DNA of 64,000 nucleotides. Origin: Litorivita pollutaquae (GTDB taxonomy: Bacteria > Pseudomonadota > Alphaproteobacteria > Rhodobacterales > Rhodobacteraceae). How positions within the stretch are numbered: the first letter of the stretch is position 1; every line of letters begins with the position of its first letter. Position numbers and translations under genes: made by a program. The notes beneath the pieces are model-generated. The model saw only the letters and a list, made by a program, of their open reading frames with translations, did no database searches and had not been told where the DNA came from. Where the stretch lies: positions 352,660 to 416,659 of the forward strand of contig NZ_KZ826481.1 of NCBI RefSeq assembly GCF_003205515.1, written 5' to 3'. This document shows positions 18,855 through 27,292 of this stretch, one piece after another.

Positions 18855-20170
18855 ACCTGCTTTATGCCAATGACCGTCGCGGGACATATCCCGCCAGCTG
18901 GTATGCCGCCACGGTCGATACGCTTGCCCCCTGCCCGCCGCTCAAAGGCGAAGCGCGCGCAGACGTCTGCGTGGTTGGCGGCGGATATACCGGGCTGTCG
19001 GCGGCGCTGCATCTGGCCGAGGCGGGATATTCCGTGCGGGTGCTGGAAGCCCAACGCATCGGATTTGGCGCCTCCGGGCGCAACGGCGGGCAGCTTGGTT
19101 CCGGGCAGCGTATGTATCAAGACGATCTGGAAAAGCTCATAGGCACGGATGCCGCAAGCACGCTTTGGCAGATGGGCGAAGAGGCCAAGGATCTCGTTAA
19201 AGGTCTGATATCAAAACATGATATTGAATGCCACTATAAGCCCGGCGTGGCGTGGACTGCCATGAACGCCCGCGACATGGCCCATATGCATGACTATGCG
19301 GCGCTGCTGGCCGAGCGCTATGGGTATGATCACATCACCACAATGGACGCCGACGCCATGCGCGGTCTGTGCCCCTCCCCCGCCTATCACGGCGGGATGC
19401 TTGATATGGGCGCGGGGCATTTGCATCCGCTGGCATATGCCCTTGGATTAGGCCGTGCGGCGATGACGGCGGGGGCGGTGATCCATGAGGGCACCGAGGT
19501 GCATGGATGGGAGCGCGGGTCCGGCTCCAACGCGCACCCCATCACCGTCAAAACCGGCCATGGCCGCGTGGTCGCGGATCATCTGATCCTTGCTTGCAAC
19601 GGCTACCTCGGCACGCTGGATCAAAAAACCGCCGCCCGCGTCATGCCGATCAACAACTTCATCGCCGCGACCGAACCATTGGGGGATCAGGCGGTCCGGG
19701 TTCTGACCAAAGATATCGCCGTGGCTGACAGTAAATTCGTGGTCAATTACTTTCGGCTCAGCCACGACAAACGTCTGTTGTTCGGCGGCGGCGAAAGCTA
19801 TGGCTACCGGTTTCCGCGCGATATCGCCGCCGTGGTGCGCAAGCCGATGACACAGATTTTCCCACATCTGCGCGATGTGAAGATCGACTATGCGTGGGGC
19901 GGCACATTGGCGATCACGCGCAAGCGCATGCCCTACCTGGCGCGGCTCGCGCCGGGTGTCTTAACCGCATCGGGATATTCCGGCCATGGGGTCGGCACCG
20001 CGACCCATGCAGGCAAATTGATGGCCGATGTCATCACCGGGCACTCTGCGGGCTTCGATGCCATGGCTGCCGTCCCAGCCCCGGTGTTCCCCGGCGCCGG
20101 AGGAATGCGCGCGCCACTTCTGGCCTTGGCGATGAGTTGGTTTGCCTTGCGCGACCGGATCGGGATGTAG
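18851..20170 (+). CDS. FAD-dependent gamma-glutamyl-amine oxidase, PuuB-like
   Basis: The 439-residue flavoprotein belongs to the DAO/glycine oxidase family. The FAD dinucleotide motif VVGGGYTGLSAALHLAEAG is at about residues 39-57, followed by the family motif GFGASGRNGGQLG. Near the C-terminus GYSGHGVGTATHAGK contacts the flavin. PuuB oxidises gamma-glutamylputrescine to the aldehyde, and the tight coupling to a PuuA-like ligase (ATGA overlap) supports this role here. An in-frame start 30 bases upstream exists but lies inside the ligase gene. A matching aldehyde dehydrogenase is not in the window. Confidence 0.87.
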   Translation: MNLLYANDRRGTYPASWYAATVDTLAPCPPLKGEARADVCVVGGGYTGLSAALHLAEAGYSVRVLEAQRIGFGASGRNGGQLGSGQRMYQDDLEKLIGTDAASTLWQMGEEAKDLVKGLISKHDIECHYKPGVAWTAMNARDMAHMHDYAALLAERYGYDHITTMDADAMRGLCPSPAYHGGMLDMGAGHLHPLAYALGLGRAAMTAGAVIHEGTEVHGWERGSGSNAHPITVKTGHGRVVADHLILACNGYLGTLDQKTAARVMPINNFIAATEPLGDQAVRVLTKDIAVADSKFVVNYFRLSHDKRLLFGGGESYGYRFPRDIAAVVRKPMTQIFPHLRDVKIDYAWGGTLAITRKRMPYLARLAPGVLTASGYSGHGVGTATHAGKLMADVITGHSAGFDAMAAVPAPVFPGAGGMRAPLLALAMSWFALRDRIGM

Positions 20171-20327
20171 GCGGAGACGACAATATGCTGCGGGCCACGA
20201 TCGGTTGTCCCGCTTGGCAGCACACCCATGGCGGAATCCCCTGCGAAGACATGCGAAATTGCTTGGGAAATGGCGGCCTGTCGTTTAGAAAAGGCGAAAC
20301 AGCACTTCAGGAAAGCCGAAAGTCGCC

Positions 20328-21560
20328 ATGACCCTACCGCCAAATGTCTACGACGCCGAACCAATCCCCGAAGCAGCCCGCGCCGAGATCGAGCGCCTTT
20401 TGCAATCAGGGGATCTGTTTCGCTATACTGCGCCTGAAGATGCCCCTGTCGCCCTTTTGGAGCGCGAGTTTGCCGGCATGCTGGGTGCCAAATATGCGCT
20501 TGCAGTCTCGTCCTGCTCGGCGGCCTTGTTCTTGTCGCTCAAGGCGCTCGACCTGCCGCGCGGCGCGCGGGTCCTGATCCCTGCCTTCACCTTTGCCGCC
20601 GTGCCTTCGGCGGTGGTCCATGCCGATTGCCATCCGGTTCTTTGCGAAGTGGGCGACAATTACCGCATTGATATCAAGACCTTTGAGGCGCTTCTCGATG
20701 ACCCGACACATGGCGGCATCCAAGCCGTGATCATCAGCCACATGCGCGGGCACACCTCGGATATGGATGCCATAATGGCTCTGTGCAACACACGCGGCAT
20801 TCCGGTTGTTGAGGATGCGGCACATTCTTTGGGCACCACATGGCACGGTAAAAACATCGGCACGATTGGTAAAATCGGCTGCTTCTCGTTTCAATCCTAC
20901 AAATTGCTGAACGCTGGCGAGGGCGGCATCATGATCACTGATGACCCTGACATCCTGGCCCGCGCGGTCATCATGTCCGGCGCCTATGAGCATAACTGGC
21001 GCAAGCACAAAGCTCCGCACGGCGAGAACACCGCCGATCTTGAAACCGCATTCGCCCGCCACCAAAACCAATTGCCGCTTTATAACCTGCGGCTTGGCAA
21101 TATGTCGGCGGCAATGGTGCGCCCGCAACTCAATGAGGTGCCCCGCCGTGTCCGCGACGGGCGGCGCAACCATGATTATGTCGCCGCATTGCTGAACGCC
21201 TCGCCTTGGCTTGAGGTGCCCGAAAAGCTTGACCCGGAAGAGCGGGCACCGGACAGCATCCAGTTTAACCTTGTGGGCCTCAACGCCGATGAAACCCGCG
21301 CCTATGCCGATGCTGCCGCAGCGCGCGGGGTCAAGGTTCAGGTGTTTGGATTGAGCACCGACAACGCCCGCGCCTTTTGGAACTGGCAATTCATCACCGG
21401 CGAGCTGCCCGCGTTGCCACAAACCCGCGCGATGTTGATGAAGGCCTGCGACACCCGCCTGCCGGCGCGATTGACACGTGCCGATTTGGATCTGATTGCC
21501 GGAACTTTGGTCGCGGCCGCCGCAGATGTCATGGGCGACACCCGCGCTTACGGCACCTGA
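20328..21560 (+). CDS. DegT/DnrJ/EryC1-type PLP aminotransferase
   Basis: This 410-residue protein is a fold type I PLP enzyme of the DegT family. It has the N-terminal SGDLFRYT, the SSCSAALFLSLKAL cofactor region, VVEDAAHSLG with the pyridine-binding Asp (D163), and the Schiff-base lysine K192 in SFQSYKLLNAGEGG. Family members usually transaminate sugars, but no sugar-nucleotide genes are near. The position 157 bases behind the FAD oxidase and in the same direction suggests it may act with the amine pathway. Function is otherwise unassigned. A bidirectional terminator follows. Confidence 0.83.
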   Translation: MTLPPNVYDAEPIPEAARAEIERLLQSGDLFRYTAPEDAPVALLEREFAGMLGAKYALAVSSCSAALFLSLKALDLPRGARVLIPAFTFAAVPSAVVHADCHPVLCEVGDNYRIDIKTFEALLDDPTHGGIQAVIISHMRGHTSDMDAIMALCNTRGIPVVEDAAHSLGTTWHGKNIGTIGKIGCFSFQSYKLLNAGEGGIMITDDPDILARAVIMSGAYEHNWRKHKAPHGENTADLETAFARHQNQLPLYNLRLGNMSAAMVRPQLNEVPRRVRDGRRNHDYVAALLNASPWLEVPEKLDPEERAPDSIQFNLVGLNADETRAYADAAAARGVKVQVFGLSTDNARAFWNWQFITGELPALPQTRAMLMKACDTRLPARLTRADLDLIAGTLVAAAADVMGDTRAYGT

Positions 21561-21605
21561 AACCGCCGGTCGGCGAGGATAGAAAGCCCCGCACCGGCGG
21601 CTTTT
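21561..21605. terminator. Bidirectional terminator between convergent genes
   Basis: CCGCCGGT pairs with ACCGGCGG, flanked by A-rich sequence on the left and T-rich on the right. It lies between the aminotransferase and the convergent LysR gene and could stop transcription from both. Confidence 0.72.
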
Positions 21606-21613
21606 CATCTGGG

Positions 21614-22585
21614 TTAGGCTTCTAGAACCTCAAGAGCGCCAGCCATGAACGGGAAGAGCTCAAGCGCCGGATCAACCACCGCCCCTTGCAACAGCGGCCG
21701 CAGGGTCGAGGCGATCTCGCGGGGCATTTCCCCCAAAACCCCGCGACGCGCCGTCAGGGAGATCGTCCGCGACAGCGGTGCGAAAGGCAATTCGAGCACA
21801 TCCAGCAATGGCGCAAACCGCTGTGCCCGCATCAAGGCCATCGGCGTCAAGATCGTCCATCCGGCCCCCTGCCCGACCAATGCAAGAATAGCGTGATAGC
21901 TGTCCAATTCGAACCGATGCGCCAGCGTCAGGTTTTGCCGCGACAGGTGGCTTTGGATCAATCGCCCCATGTGATGCCGGGTGGTGTAATGCACCAGAGG
22001 CAAAGCTTGGAGCTGCTTCAAAATATGGCCTGCGGGATCAATGGCCCCTTTGGGTGCGGCAACGACAAAGCCCTCGCGCAACAACGGGTGAACTTCGGTC
22101 CATTCGGCGCTCGCGCCCATTTCGGCGGTGACAATCACATCAAGAGCCCGCGCATCCAATTGACCATACAATGCGTGGCTGGCACCGGTTTCGAGCAAAA
22201 ACTGACATCCGGTCATGGTGTCGGCCATGGCCGTCAACAATCGCGGCGTGACATCCACTTCGAGATCTTCGACCACGCCGAGGCGCAAACGCGTCACCGG
22301 ACCAAGATCCACACCGGCCAGTTCGGCGCGTGCTTGTTCGGCTTCATTGAGGATAAGATGAGCGCGGCGCAAAAACTTTTCCCCCGCCGGCGTCAAAGTG
22401 GCGGGGCGCGCGGTGCGATTCATCAGGCTAGACCCGATCGCGCCTTCGAGGTTGGTCAATTGTTGCGAGACCGCAGAGGCGCTCGCCCCCAACCGCCGCG
22501 CGGCGGCTGAAATTGAGCGTTCCTCTGCGGCAGCGACAAAAACCTCGATACCCCAAAGCGTGATCCGGCCCGCAGACGTGACCAT
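21614..22585 (-). CDS. LysR-type transcriptional regulator
   Basis: This 323-residue regulator has an N-terminal winged helix-turn-helix (about residues 8-67, with SISAAARRLGASASAVSQQLTNLE) and a C-terminal periplasmic-binding-protein-like effector domain. The start is six bases after the phaR stop, so it is probably read on the phaR transcript. Its target is unknown. Candidates are the convergent polyamine/aminotransferase block and the PHA genes. LysR proteins usually control a divergent gene; here there is none, which makes guessing the target harder. Confidence 0.87.
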   Translation of the reverse strand: MVTSAGRITLWGIEVFVAAAEERSISAAARRLGASASAVSQQLTNLEGAIGSSLMNRTARPATLTPAGEKFLRRAHLILNEAEQARAELAGVDLGPVTRLRLGVVEDLEVDVTPRLLTAMADTMTGCQFLLETGASHALYGQLDARALDVIVTAEMGASAEWTEVHPLLREGFVVAAPKGAIDPAGHILKQLQALPLVHYTTRHHMGRLIQSHLSRQNLTLAHRFELDSYHAILALVGQGAGWTILTPMALMRAQRFAPLLDVLELPFAPLSRTISLTARRGVLGEMPREIASTLRPLLQGAVVDPALELFPFMAGALEVLEA

Positions 22586-22591
22586 CGGGCG

Positions 22592-23170
22592 TTACTTGCC
22601 CATTTTCGACAGCTGCTCTTGAAGCGCGGCCAACTGTTGTTTGATCTGGTCCAGATCCTCATCGCCCTTCGCTGGCGCGGCTGTTTGTGGCGCGTCGGTT
22701 GGTCCGTCCTCCGCCGGTCCCGAGGGCCATTGCACCCCGCCGCCGGTCATCGCCTTCAAAAAGGCAGCCTGTTGGGCTTGCAATGCTTCGAAACCCGGCA
22801 GTTTTGCCATCGGGTTCATCGACGACATATTCTCCATCAATTTGGATTGCCCGCCATTGAGCATTTCGAAGGAAGCTTGCAGAAAATCGGGCACGATGGA
22901 GCCGGCTTGCGAGGTATAGCTGCGCACCAGATCATTGAGCACGCCAAGCGGCAAAACGCTTTCGCCGCGGCTTTCGTGTTCGGCGATGATTTGCAACAGA
23001 TATTGCCGCGTCAGATCATCACCCGATTTCAGATCAACAATCTGCACATCCCGCCCCGCACGGATAAACCCCGCGATATCTTCAAGCGTGACGTAATCGC
23101 TGGTCTCGGTGTTATACAAACGGCGGCTTGCGTAGCGTTTGATAAGCAGGTGTTTTGTATTGTCGGTCAT
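22592..23170 (-). CDS. phaR: Polyhydroxyalkanoate synthesis repressor PhaR
   Basis: PhaR is the DNA-binding PHA sensor that represses phasin and synthase genes until polymer appears. The 192-residue protein has the PHB_acc_N DNA-binding domain (KRYASRRLYNTETSDYVTLED, about residues 9-29), the following PHB_acc regions (QYLLQIIAEHES, about 56-67), and a Gln/Lys-rich C-terminal coiled coil. I chose ATG 23170 because GGGGGAGGG sits six bases upstream; the earlier ATG codons lie inside or before this ribosome site. It follows phaP on the minus strand and is followed by a LysR gene. Confidence 0.93.
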   Translation of the reverse strand: MTDNTKHLLIKRYASRRLYNTETSDYVTLEDIAGFIRAGRDVQIVDLKSGDDLTRQYLLQIIAEHESRGESVLPLGVLNDLVRSYTSQAGSIVPDFLQASFEMLNGGQSKLMENMSSMNPMAKLPGFEALQAQQAAFLKAMTGGGVQWPSGPAEDGPTDAPQTAAPAKGDEDLDQIKQQLAALQEQLSKMGK

Positions 23171-23223
23171 GGGCATCCCTCCCCCATTGAGCATTGCTGC
23201 ACCGCAGCTTAGGCCACAGTTTT

Positions 23224-23260
23224 ACAAAAAGAAAGAGCGAGCCGTGCGGGGCTCGCTCTT
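23224..23260 (-). terminator. Terminator after phaP
   Basis: An 11-base perfect stem, AAGAGCGAGCC with GGCTCGCTCTT, has a six-base loop, and on the minus strand it is followed by CTTTCTTTTTG. It lies between phaP and phaR, so most phaP transcripts probably end before phaR. Confidence 0.85.
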
Positions 23261-23321
23261 AGGGATATACGTCGGTTAGGGAGGAGGAGAAAACCGGCGC
23301 AGATCGCATGCCGTGAATGGT

Positions 23322-23765
23322 TTATTTCGCGGTCGCTTTTTTGGCAGCAGCAGTCGCGTCTTTGGTCGCCTTTTGAACAACAGCCGATGCTTCGTCGGTC
23401 ATGTCTTTTCCAGCAGCCATCATCAATTCCATTGTGTCCACTTGGACTTTCTTGGCGATCTCGGCGAAAGCAGCCATGTTTTCAGCAGCTGTTTCGGCAG
23501 TGGCCGACGCAAAATCGGTCATCGATTTGGCGTAATCGGCAGGGTCTGCCTTGGCTTTGGTCATGGTTTGCAATTTCGCCAGATAATCCTGGGTCCATTT
23601 GGTCGACAAAGCTGTGGATTTATCCGCCGCTTCGAGTGCAACAGCCGAGAGCTTCTCGCTCAGACCGGCTTGGGTTTTGAACGCATCATCCATGGAAGAC
23701 ATATCAACCGGGAACGCGCCCATCATGTCTTTGAACATCGTTGTGAAATCTTGTGTCTTAGCCAT
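23322..23765 (-). CDS. phaP: Phasin, PHA granule-coating protein
   Basis: The 147-residue protein is helical, rich in Ala, Met, Lys and Thr, and ends in a Lys/Ala tail (KKATAK), as is usual for phasins that coat PHA granules. The MMGAFPVDMSSMDDAFKTQA segment and the AETAAENMAAFAEIAKK helix are typical. Translation starts at ATG 23765 with AAAGGA eight bases upstream; the open frame extends further but the extension lies in the promoter. Its own promoter, embedded in an inverted repeat, and its own terminator suggest strong separate expression. Confidence 0.9.
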   Translation of the reverse strand: MAKTQDFTTMFKDMMGAFPVDMSSMDDAFKTQAGLSEKLSAVALEAADKSTALSTKWTQDYLAKLQTMTKAKADPADYAKSMTDFASATAETAAENMAAFAEIAKKVQVDTMELMMAAGKDMTDEASAVVQKATKDATAAAKKATAK

Positions 23766-23830
23766 TGTGCAAATCCTTTGCTTCGCTTGGTGCATCCGTT
23801 GGGAGAACCCCAATTTCTGCGCTTGCATAG

Positions 23831-23859
23831 AATATACATGCCGCAGCGCAGCAAATCAA
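23831..23859 (-). promoter_or_regulatory. Predicted sigma-70-type promoter of phaP
   Basis: Reading on the minus strand, TTGATT (23859-23854) is followed after 17 bases by TATATT (23836-23831), a good -35/-10 pair located 66-94 bases before the phaP start codon. An imperfect PhaR-like site, CTGC-N4-GCAT at 23817-23828, lies just downstream of the -10, over the likely transcript start. Confidence 0.65.
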
Positions 23860-23880
23860 GTGATTTCGCTGCGCTGCGGC
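23840..23880. repeat. 41-base inverted repeat spanning the phaP promoter
   Basis: GCCGCAGCGCAGC (23840-23852) and GCTGCGCTGCGGC (23868-23880) are perfect 13-base arms. The inner bases AAATCA and TGATTT also pair. The repeat lies between the phaC stop and the phaP -10 and contains the -35. It could end phaC transcripts, act as a binding site for the TGC-preferring repressor PhaR, or both. There is no T-run after it in the phaC direction. Confidence 0.75.
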
Positions 23881-23905
23881 GAACAATTCGGAAAGGTATG
23901 GAAAA

Positions 23906-25699
23906 TCAGACCTTTGGCACGGCGCTCACATACTCCCCAGGGGCATCGCAAAGCACCGGATGGGTCGAATCACCCGGCGTGCGGGCCGGAACCATCTTAC
24001 CCGAACGCTTCTTGAGCCAGCGTTCCCACCGTGGCCACCACGATCCCGTGTTGAGCCGCGCGGCGGCTTGCCATTCCTGCGCGGTGCCGCTCAAATCGTC
24101 GTTTGTATAGTGGCCATATTTGTCTTTGGTCGGAGGATTGATGATGCCGGCGACATGGCCCGCTTCCGAAACCACAAAGGTCTTATTCTTTGAGCCCATT
24201 TGCTGCACACCGCGATAGCAATCTTTCCACGCGGCGATATGGTCGTTCTCGCAGGTGACGGCAAAAAGCGGCACATCAACATCGCTCAGGTGCAATCGCT
24301 CGCCAAGCAGGTCGAACCCGCCGTCGGCAAATTCGTTGCGTTGGCACAGGCCGCGCAGATATTGCTTGGCCATTTTCGCCGGAAGGTTGGCACCATCCCC
24401 GTTCCAATAAAGCAAATCGAACGCCGGCGGAGTTTCGCCCAACATGTAGCTTCGGATCGCGGGGGTGTAGATCAAATCATTGGAGCGCAGGAAGCTAAAG
24501 GTGCGCGCCATGATAAAGCTGCGCAACACGCCGATTCGATCAACCTCCACCTCGATCCCGTCAATGAAATCGTTTTGCAAGAAAGGCGTGAATTCGCCCT
24601 GCTCCGAGAAATCGGTCAGCGCGGTAAAGAAGGTCGCGGATTTGATCGAGGTGTCGCCGCGCGCCTTCAGCAGCGCTAGCGTCAAGCTGAGCGTCGTGCC
24701 GGCGATGCAATAGCCGACCACATTGACCTGCTTCTGGCCGGTGATCTGTTTCACCTCGCGCAGCGCCGCCAGATAGCCATCCTCGACATAGTCTTCCATA
24801 CCGACATCGCGGTAGGCGGCGTCGGGGTTCACCCATGAGACCACAAACAGCGTGTAGCCTTGATCGACGATCCATTTGATCAGGCTGTTTTGTGCCTTAA
24901 GGTCCATGATATAAAATTTGTTGATCCAGGGCGGAAAAATGATCAACGGCGTGGCATGCACCTCGTCTGTGGTCGGCGTATATTGGATCAACTCCATCAT
25001 CCGGTTGCGAAACACGACCTTGCCCGGCGTCGCACCGATGTTGCGGCCCAATTCAAACGCCTTGTTGTCGGACAATCTGACCAGAAATTCGCCGCCGTTG
25101 GCCTCAAGATCTGCCACGAGGTTTTCAAGACCGTCGATCAAAGATTGCCCTTCGGTCTCCACCGCCTTTTGCAACGCATCGGGATTGGTGCCCAGGAAAT
25201 TGGTTGGCGCCATCATGTCGCTGATCTGGCGGGCGAAGTAGCGCAATTTGCGGCGCTCTGTCTCATCCAGCCCCTCGGTATCCTCAACCGCTTGCTCGAT
25301 TGCTGCTTTGTTCAGCATGAATTGCTGTTTAACGTAATTGAAATAGGGATGCGTATCCCAAAGCGGGTTGGAAAACCGTTTGTCTGACGGGCCACGATCC
25401 TTGGGGGGTTCGAGTTTTCCCCGCGCCAGCGCCTGTTGCGCATCAAGGTAATGTTTGACCGATTTGCCCCAATATTCGAGTTGATGCTCGAATATTTTCG
25501 CCGGATCCTGGGCCATTTGGTGCCAATACGCCCCAATCGCCGAGGTGAAAATTTCCGGATCCGGGGCATTCAACGCCTCATTTGCCGGTTTTCGTTGGGA
25601 AAATACACTTACAAGGCGCTGCGAAAGCTCCTCGATTCGTGCCAGATTCGCCTCCATCGCTGCGGAAACGCCCTCTTCAACCGTCTCTGTAGTTGTCAT
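23906..25699 (-). CDS. phaC: Class I polyhydroxyalkanoate synthase
   Basis: PhaC polymerises (R)-3-hydroxyacyl-CoA into PHA on granules. The 597-residue protein has the N-terminal PhaC_N region with RFSNPLWDTHPYFNYVKQQF (about 108-127), the alpha/beta hydrolase core with FPPWINKFYIMDL, and the modified lipase box GYCIAGT containing the catalytic Cys (C331). Distal CENDHIAAW and EAGHVAGI carry the catalytic Asp and His. Length is normal for class I. It is divergent from phaZ; two palindromes lie just before its start. Confidence 0.96.
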   Translation of the reverse strand: MTTTETVEEGVSAAMEANLARIEELSQRLVSVFSQRKPANEALNAPDPEIFTSAIGAYWHQMAQDPAKIFEHQLEYWGKSVKHYLDAQQALARGKLEPPKDRGPSDKRFSNPLWDTHPYFNYVKQQFMLNKAAIEQAVEDTEGLDETERRKLRYFARQISDMMAPTNFLGTNPDALQKAVETEGQSLIDGLENLVADLEANGGEFLVRLSDNKAFELGRNIGATPGKVVFRNRMMELIQYTPTTDEVHATPLIIFPPWINKFYIMDLKAQNSLIKWIVDQGYTLFVVSWVNPDAAYRDVGMEDYVEDGYLAALREVKQITGQKQVNVVGYCIAGTTLSLTLALLKARGDTSIKSATFFTALTDFSEQGEFTPFLQNDFIDGIEVEVDRIGVLRSFIMARTFSFLRSNDLIYTPAIRSYMLGETPPAFDLLYWNGDGANLPAKMAKQYLRGLCQRNEFADGGFDLLGERLHLSDVDVPLFAVTCENDHIAAWKDCYRGVQQMGSKNKTFVVSEAGHVAGIINPPTKDKYGHYTNDDLSGTAQEWQAAARLNTGSWWPRWERWLKKRSGKMVPARTPGDSTHPVLCDAPGEYVSAVPKV

Positions 25700-25720
25700 C
25701 TTAACGAATCCCCCCTAAAT

Positions 25721-25735
25721 TGCTGCTATGCAGCA
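25721..25735. promoter_or_regulatory. Predicted PhaR operator between phaC and phaZ
   Basis: TGCTGC-TAT-GCAGCA is a perfect 6-base inverted repeat. It contains CTGC-N3-GCAG, the recognition pattern reported for PhaR of Paracoccus and Rhodobacter. It lies 22-36 bases upstream of the phaC start codon. The encoded PhaR and the position make a repressor site likely; binding is inferred. Confidence 0.72.
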
Positions 25736-25736
25736 T

Positions 25737-25750
25737 TGCGTATGTACGCA
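25737..25750. repeat. Second palindrome in the phaC-phaZ intergenic region
   Basis: TGCGTA-TG-TACGCA is a perfect inverted repeat that starts one base after the predicted PhaR operator. It shares the TGC/GCA ends but not the full CTGC pattern. It may be a second, weaker PhaR site or a site for another regulator. Confidence 0.5.
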
Positions 25751-25810
25751 CTCCCCGTGCGCGCGCCGCCTTTGCTGTAAGGGGCTGACCCCCTGTACAG
25801 GAGAAACAAC

Positions 25811-27091
25811 ATGCGCTTTATGGCATCATACGACTTGATGGAGACAGTTCGCAACACTCAGCAATGGCTCGGCGCCTCAGCAAAGGCAATGGCGTCTTAC
25901 CCGGCACTGTCTGTGGTTCCAAATCCGGCGATGGAATGGATGGCCGCTTGGGGCGAAGTCACCGAGCGCAGTTTTGAACGTATGATCGTCAAACCCGATT
26001 GGGGCATCCCGCATTTCACCGGCGAAGATGGCAGGGACCATCTGGTGTCGGTCGAAACCGTGGTCGAGCGCCCCTTTGGCGATTTGATCCATTTCAACAT
26101 CCAAGGACGCAAACCCCAGTCGCGCAAAATTTTGCTGGTCGCGCCAATGTCTGGCCATTATGCGACGCTGCTGCGCTCGACGGTGCAATCCTTGCTTCCC
26201 GATTGCGAACTCTACGTGACGGATTGGCACAACGCCCGTGACATCCCCGTTTCCGAAGGCAAATTCGACGTCGAGGATTATACGCTGTATCTGGTGGATT
26301 TCATGCGCCATCTCGGCCCCGACATCCATGTGATCGCCGTATGCCAACCCGTGCCCTTGGCCTTGGCTGCGACCGCCTATCTGGCGGATGAAGATCCCGA
26401 TGCACAACCGCGCTCGTTGACCTTGATCGGCGGACCGGTTGATCCCGATGCCAATGCCACCGAGGTTACCGATTTCGGCAATCGCGTCACCATGGGCCAG
26501 CTCGAAGAACTCATGATCCAGCGCGTCGGCTTTAAATACAAAGGCGTCGGCCGTCAGGTCTACCCCGGTCTTTTGCAGCTCAACTCCTTCATCTCGATGA
26601 ATATGGAAAACCACGCAAAAGCCTTCAAAAAACAGATTTCCCGCGTCATGCGCGCCGAGGCATCGGATCATGATTCCCACAATAAGTTTTACGACGAATA
26701 TCTCGCCGTGATGGATATGACCGCCGAGTTTTACCTTTCGACCGTCGAGCGGATTTTCAAAAATGGCGACATCGCCAAAAACCGATTTGTCGTCGATGGC
26801 AAGTTGGTCGATATGGGAGCAATCACCCAAGTGGCGGTCAAAACCGTGGAGGGCGCGAATGATGACATCTCTGCGCCGGGGCAATGTATCGCGGCGCTCG
26901 ACCTGTGCTCTGGCCTACCGGACGATATGAAGGCCAGCCACGTCGAACCGGGCGCGGGCCATTACGGTATTTTTGCCGGGTCGAGCTGGCGCAACAACAT
27001 CCGTCCTCTGGTGCTTGATTTCATCGACGCCAATAGCAAACCGCGCAAGGCCAAAGCCGCCCCCGCCAAGACAGAACTTAAAGCCGTCTAA
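25811..27091 (+). CDS. phaZ: Intracellular polyhydroxyalkanoate depolymerase
   Basis: PhaZ breaks down stored PHA inside the cell. The 426-residue protein has the PHB depolymerase family layout: MRFMASYDLMETVR at the start, APMSGHYATLLRSTVQSLLP near residue 112, AVCQPVPLALAA with the likely nucleophile C178, and the C-terminal VEPGAGHYGIFAGSSWR with the catalytic His. A Lys/Ala tail follows. AGGAG lies seven bases before ATG 25811; an internal ATG at codon 4 is possible. It is divergent from phaC with about 110 bases between start codons. Confidence 0.95.
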   Translation: MRFMASYDLMETVRNTQQWLGASAKAMASYPALSVVPNPAMEWMAAWGEVTERSFERMIVKPDWGIPHFTGEDGRDHLVSVETVVERPFGDLIHFNIQGRKPQSRKILLVAPMSGHYATLLRSTVQSLLPDCELYVTDWHNARDIPVSEGKFDVEDYTLYLVDFMRHLGPDIHVIAVCQPVPLALAATAYLADEDPDAQPRSLTLIGGPVDPDANATEVTDFGNRVTMGQLEELMIQRVGFKYKGVGRQVYPGLLQLNSFISMNMENHAKAFKKQISRVMRAEASDHDSHNKFYDEYLAVMDMTAEFYLSTVERIFKNGDIAKNRFVVDGKLVDMGAITQVAVKTVEGANDDISAPGQCIAALDLCSGLPDDMKASHVEPGAGHYGIFAGSSWRNNIRPLVLDFIDANSKPRKAKAAPAKTELKAV

Positions 27092-27167
27092 GCCCCCTGT
27101 CAGACAGCCCGCAGGTGCAGGCGTAGGCAGGATCAGACAGCACACGCAAAAGATGCCACATGAAAAT

Positions 27168-27195
27168 AAAGCCGCAGCCTCACCGCTGCGGCTTT
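27168..27195 (+). terminator. Terminator after phaZ
   Basis: AAAGCCGCAGC pairs with GCTGCGGCTTT around a six-base loop. A-rich and T-rich edges make it usable in both directions, between phaZ and the convergent hydrolase. Confidence 0.8.
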
Positions 27196-27292
27196 GTCAT
27201 GCCGAGGGTCTATCGGGCCAGAGTTTCGACGGTTTGGGCCGCACTGCGCACCGACCGACGGTCAGTGAGCGCGCCGCTCATTGGGGCGCAGA

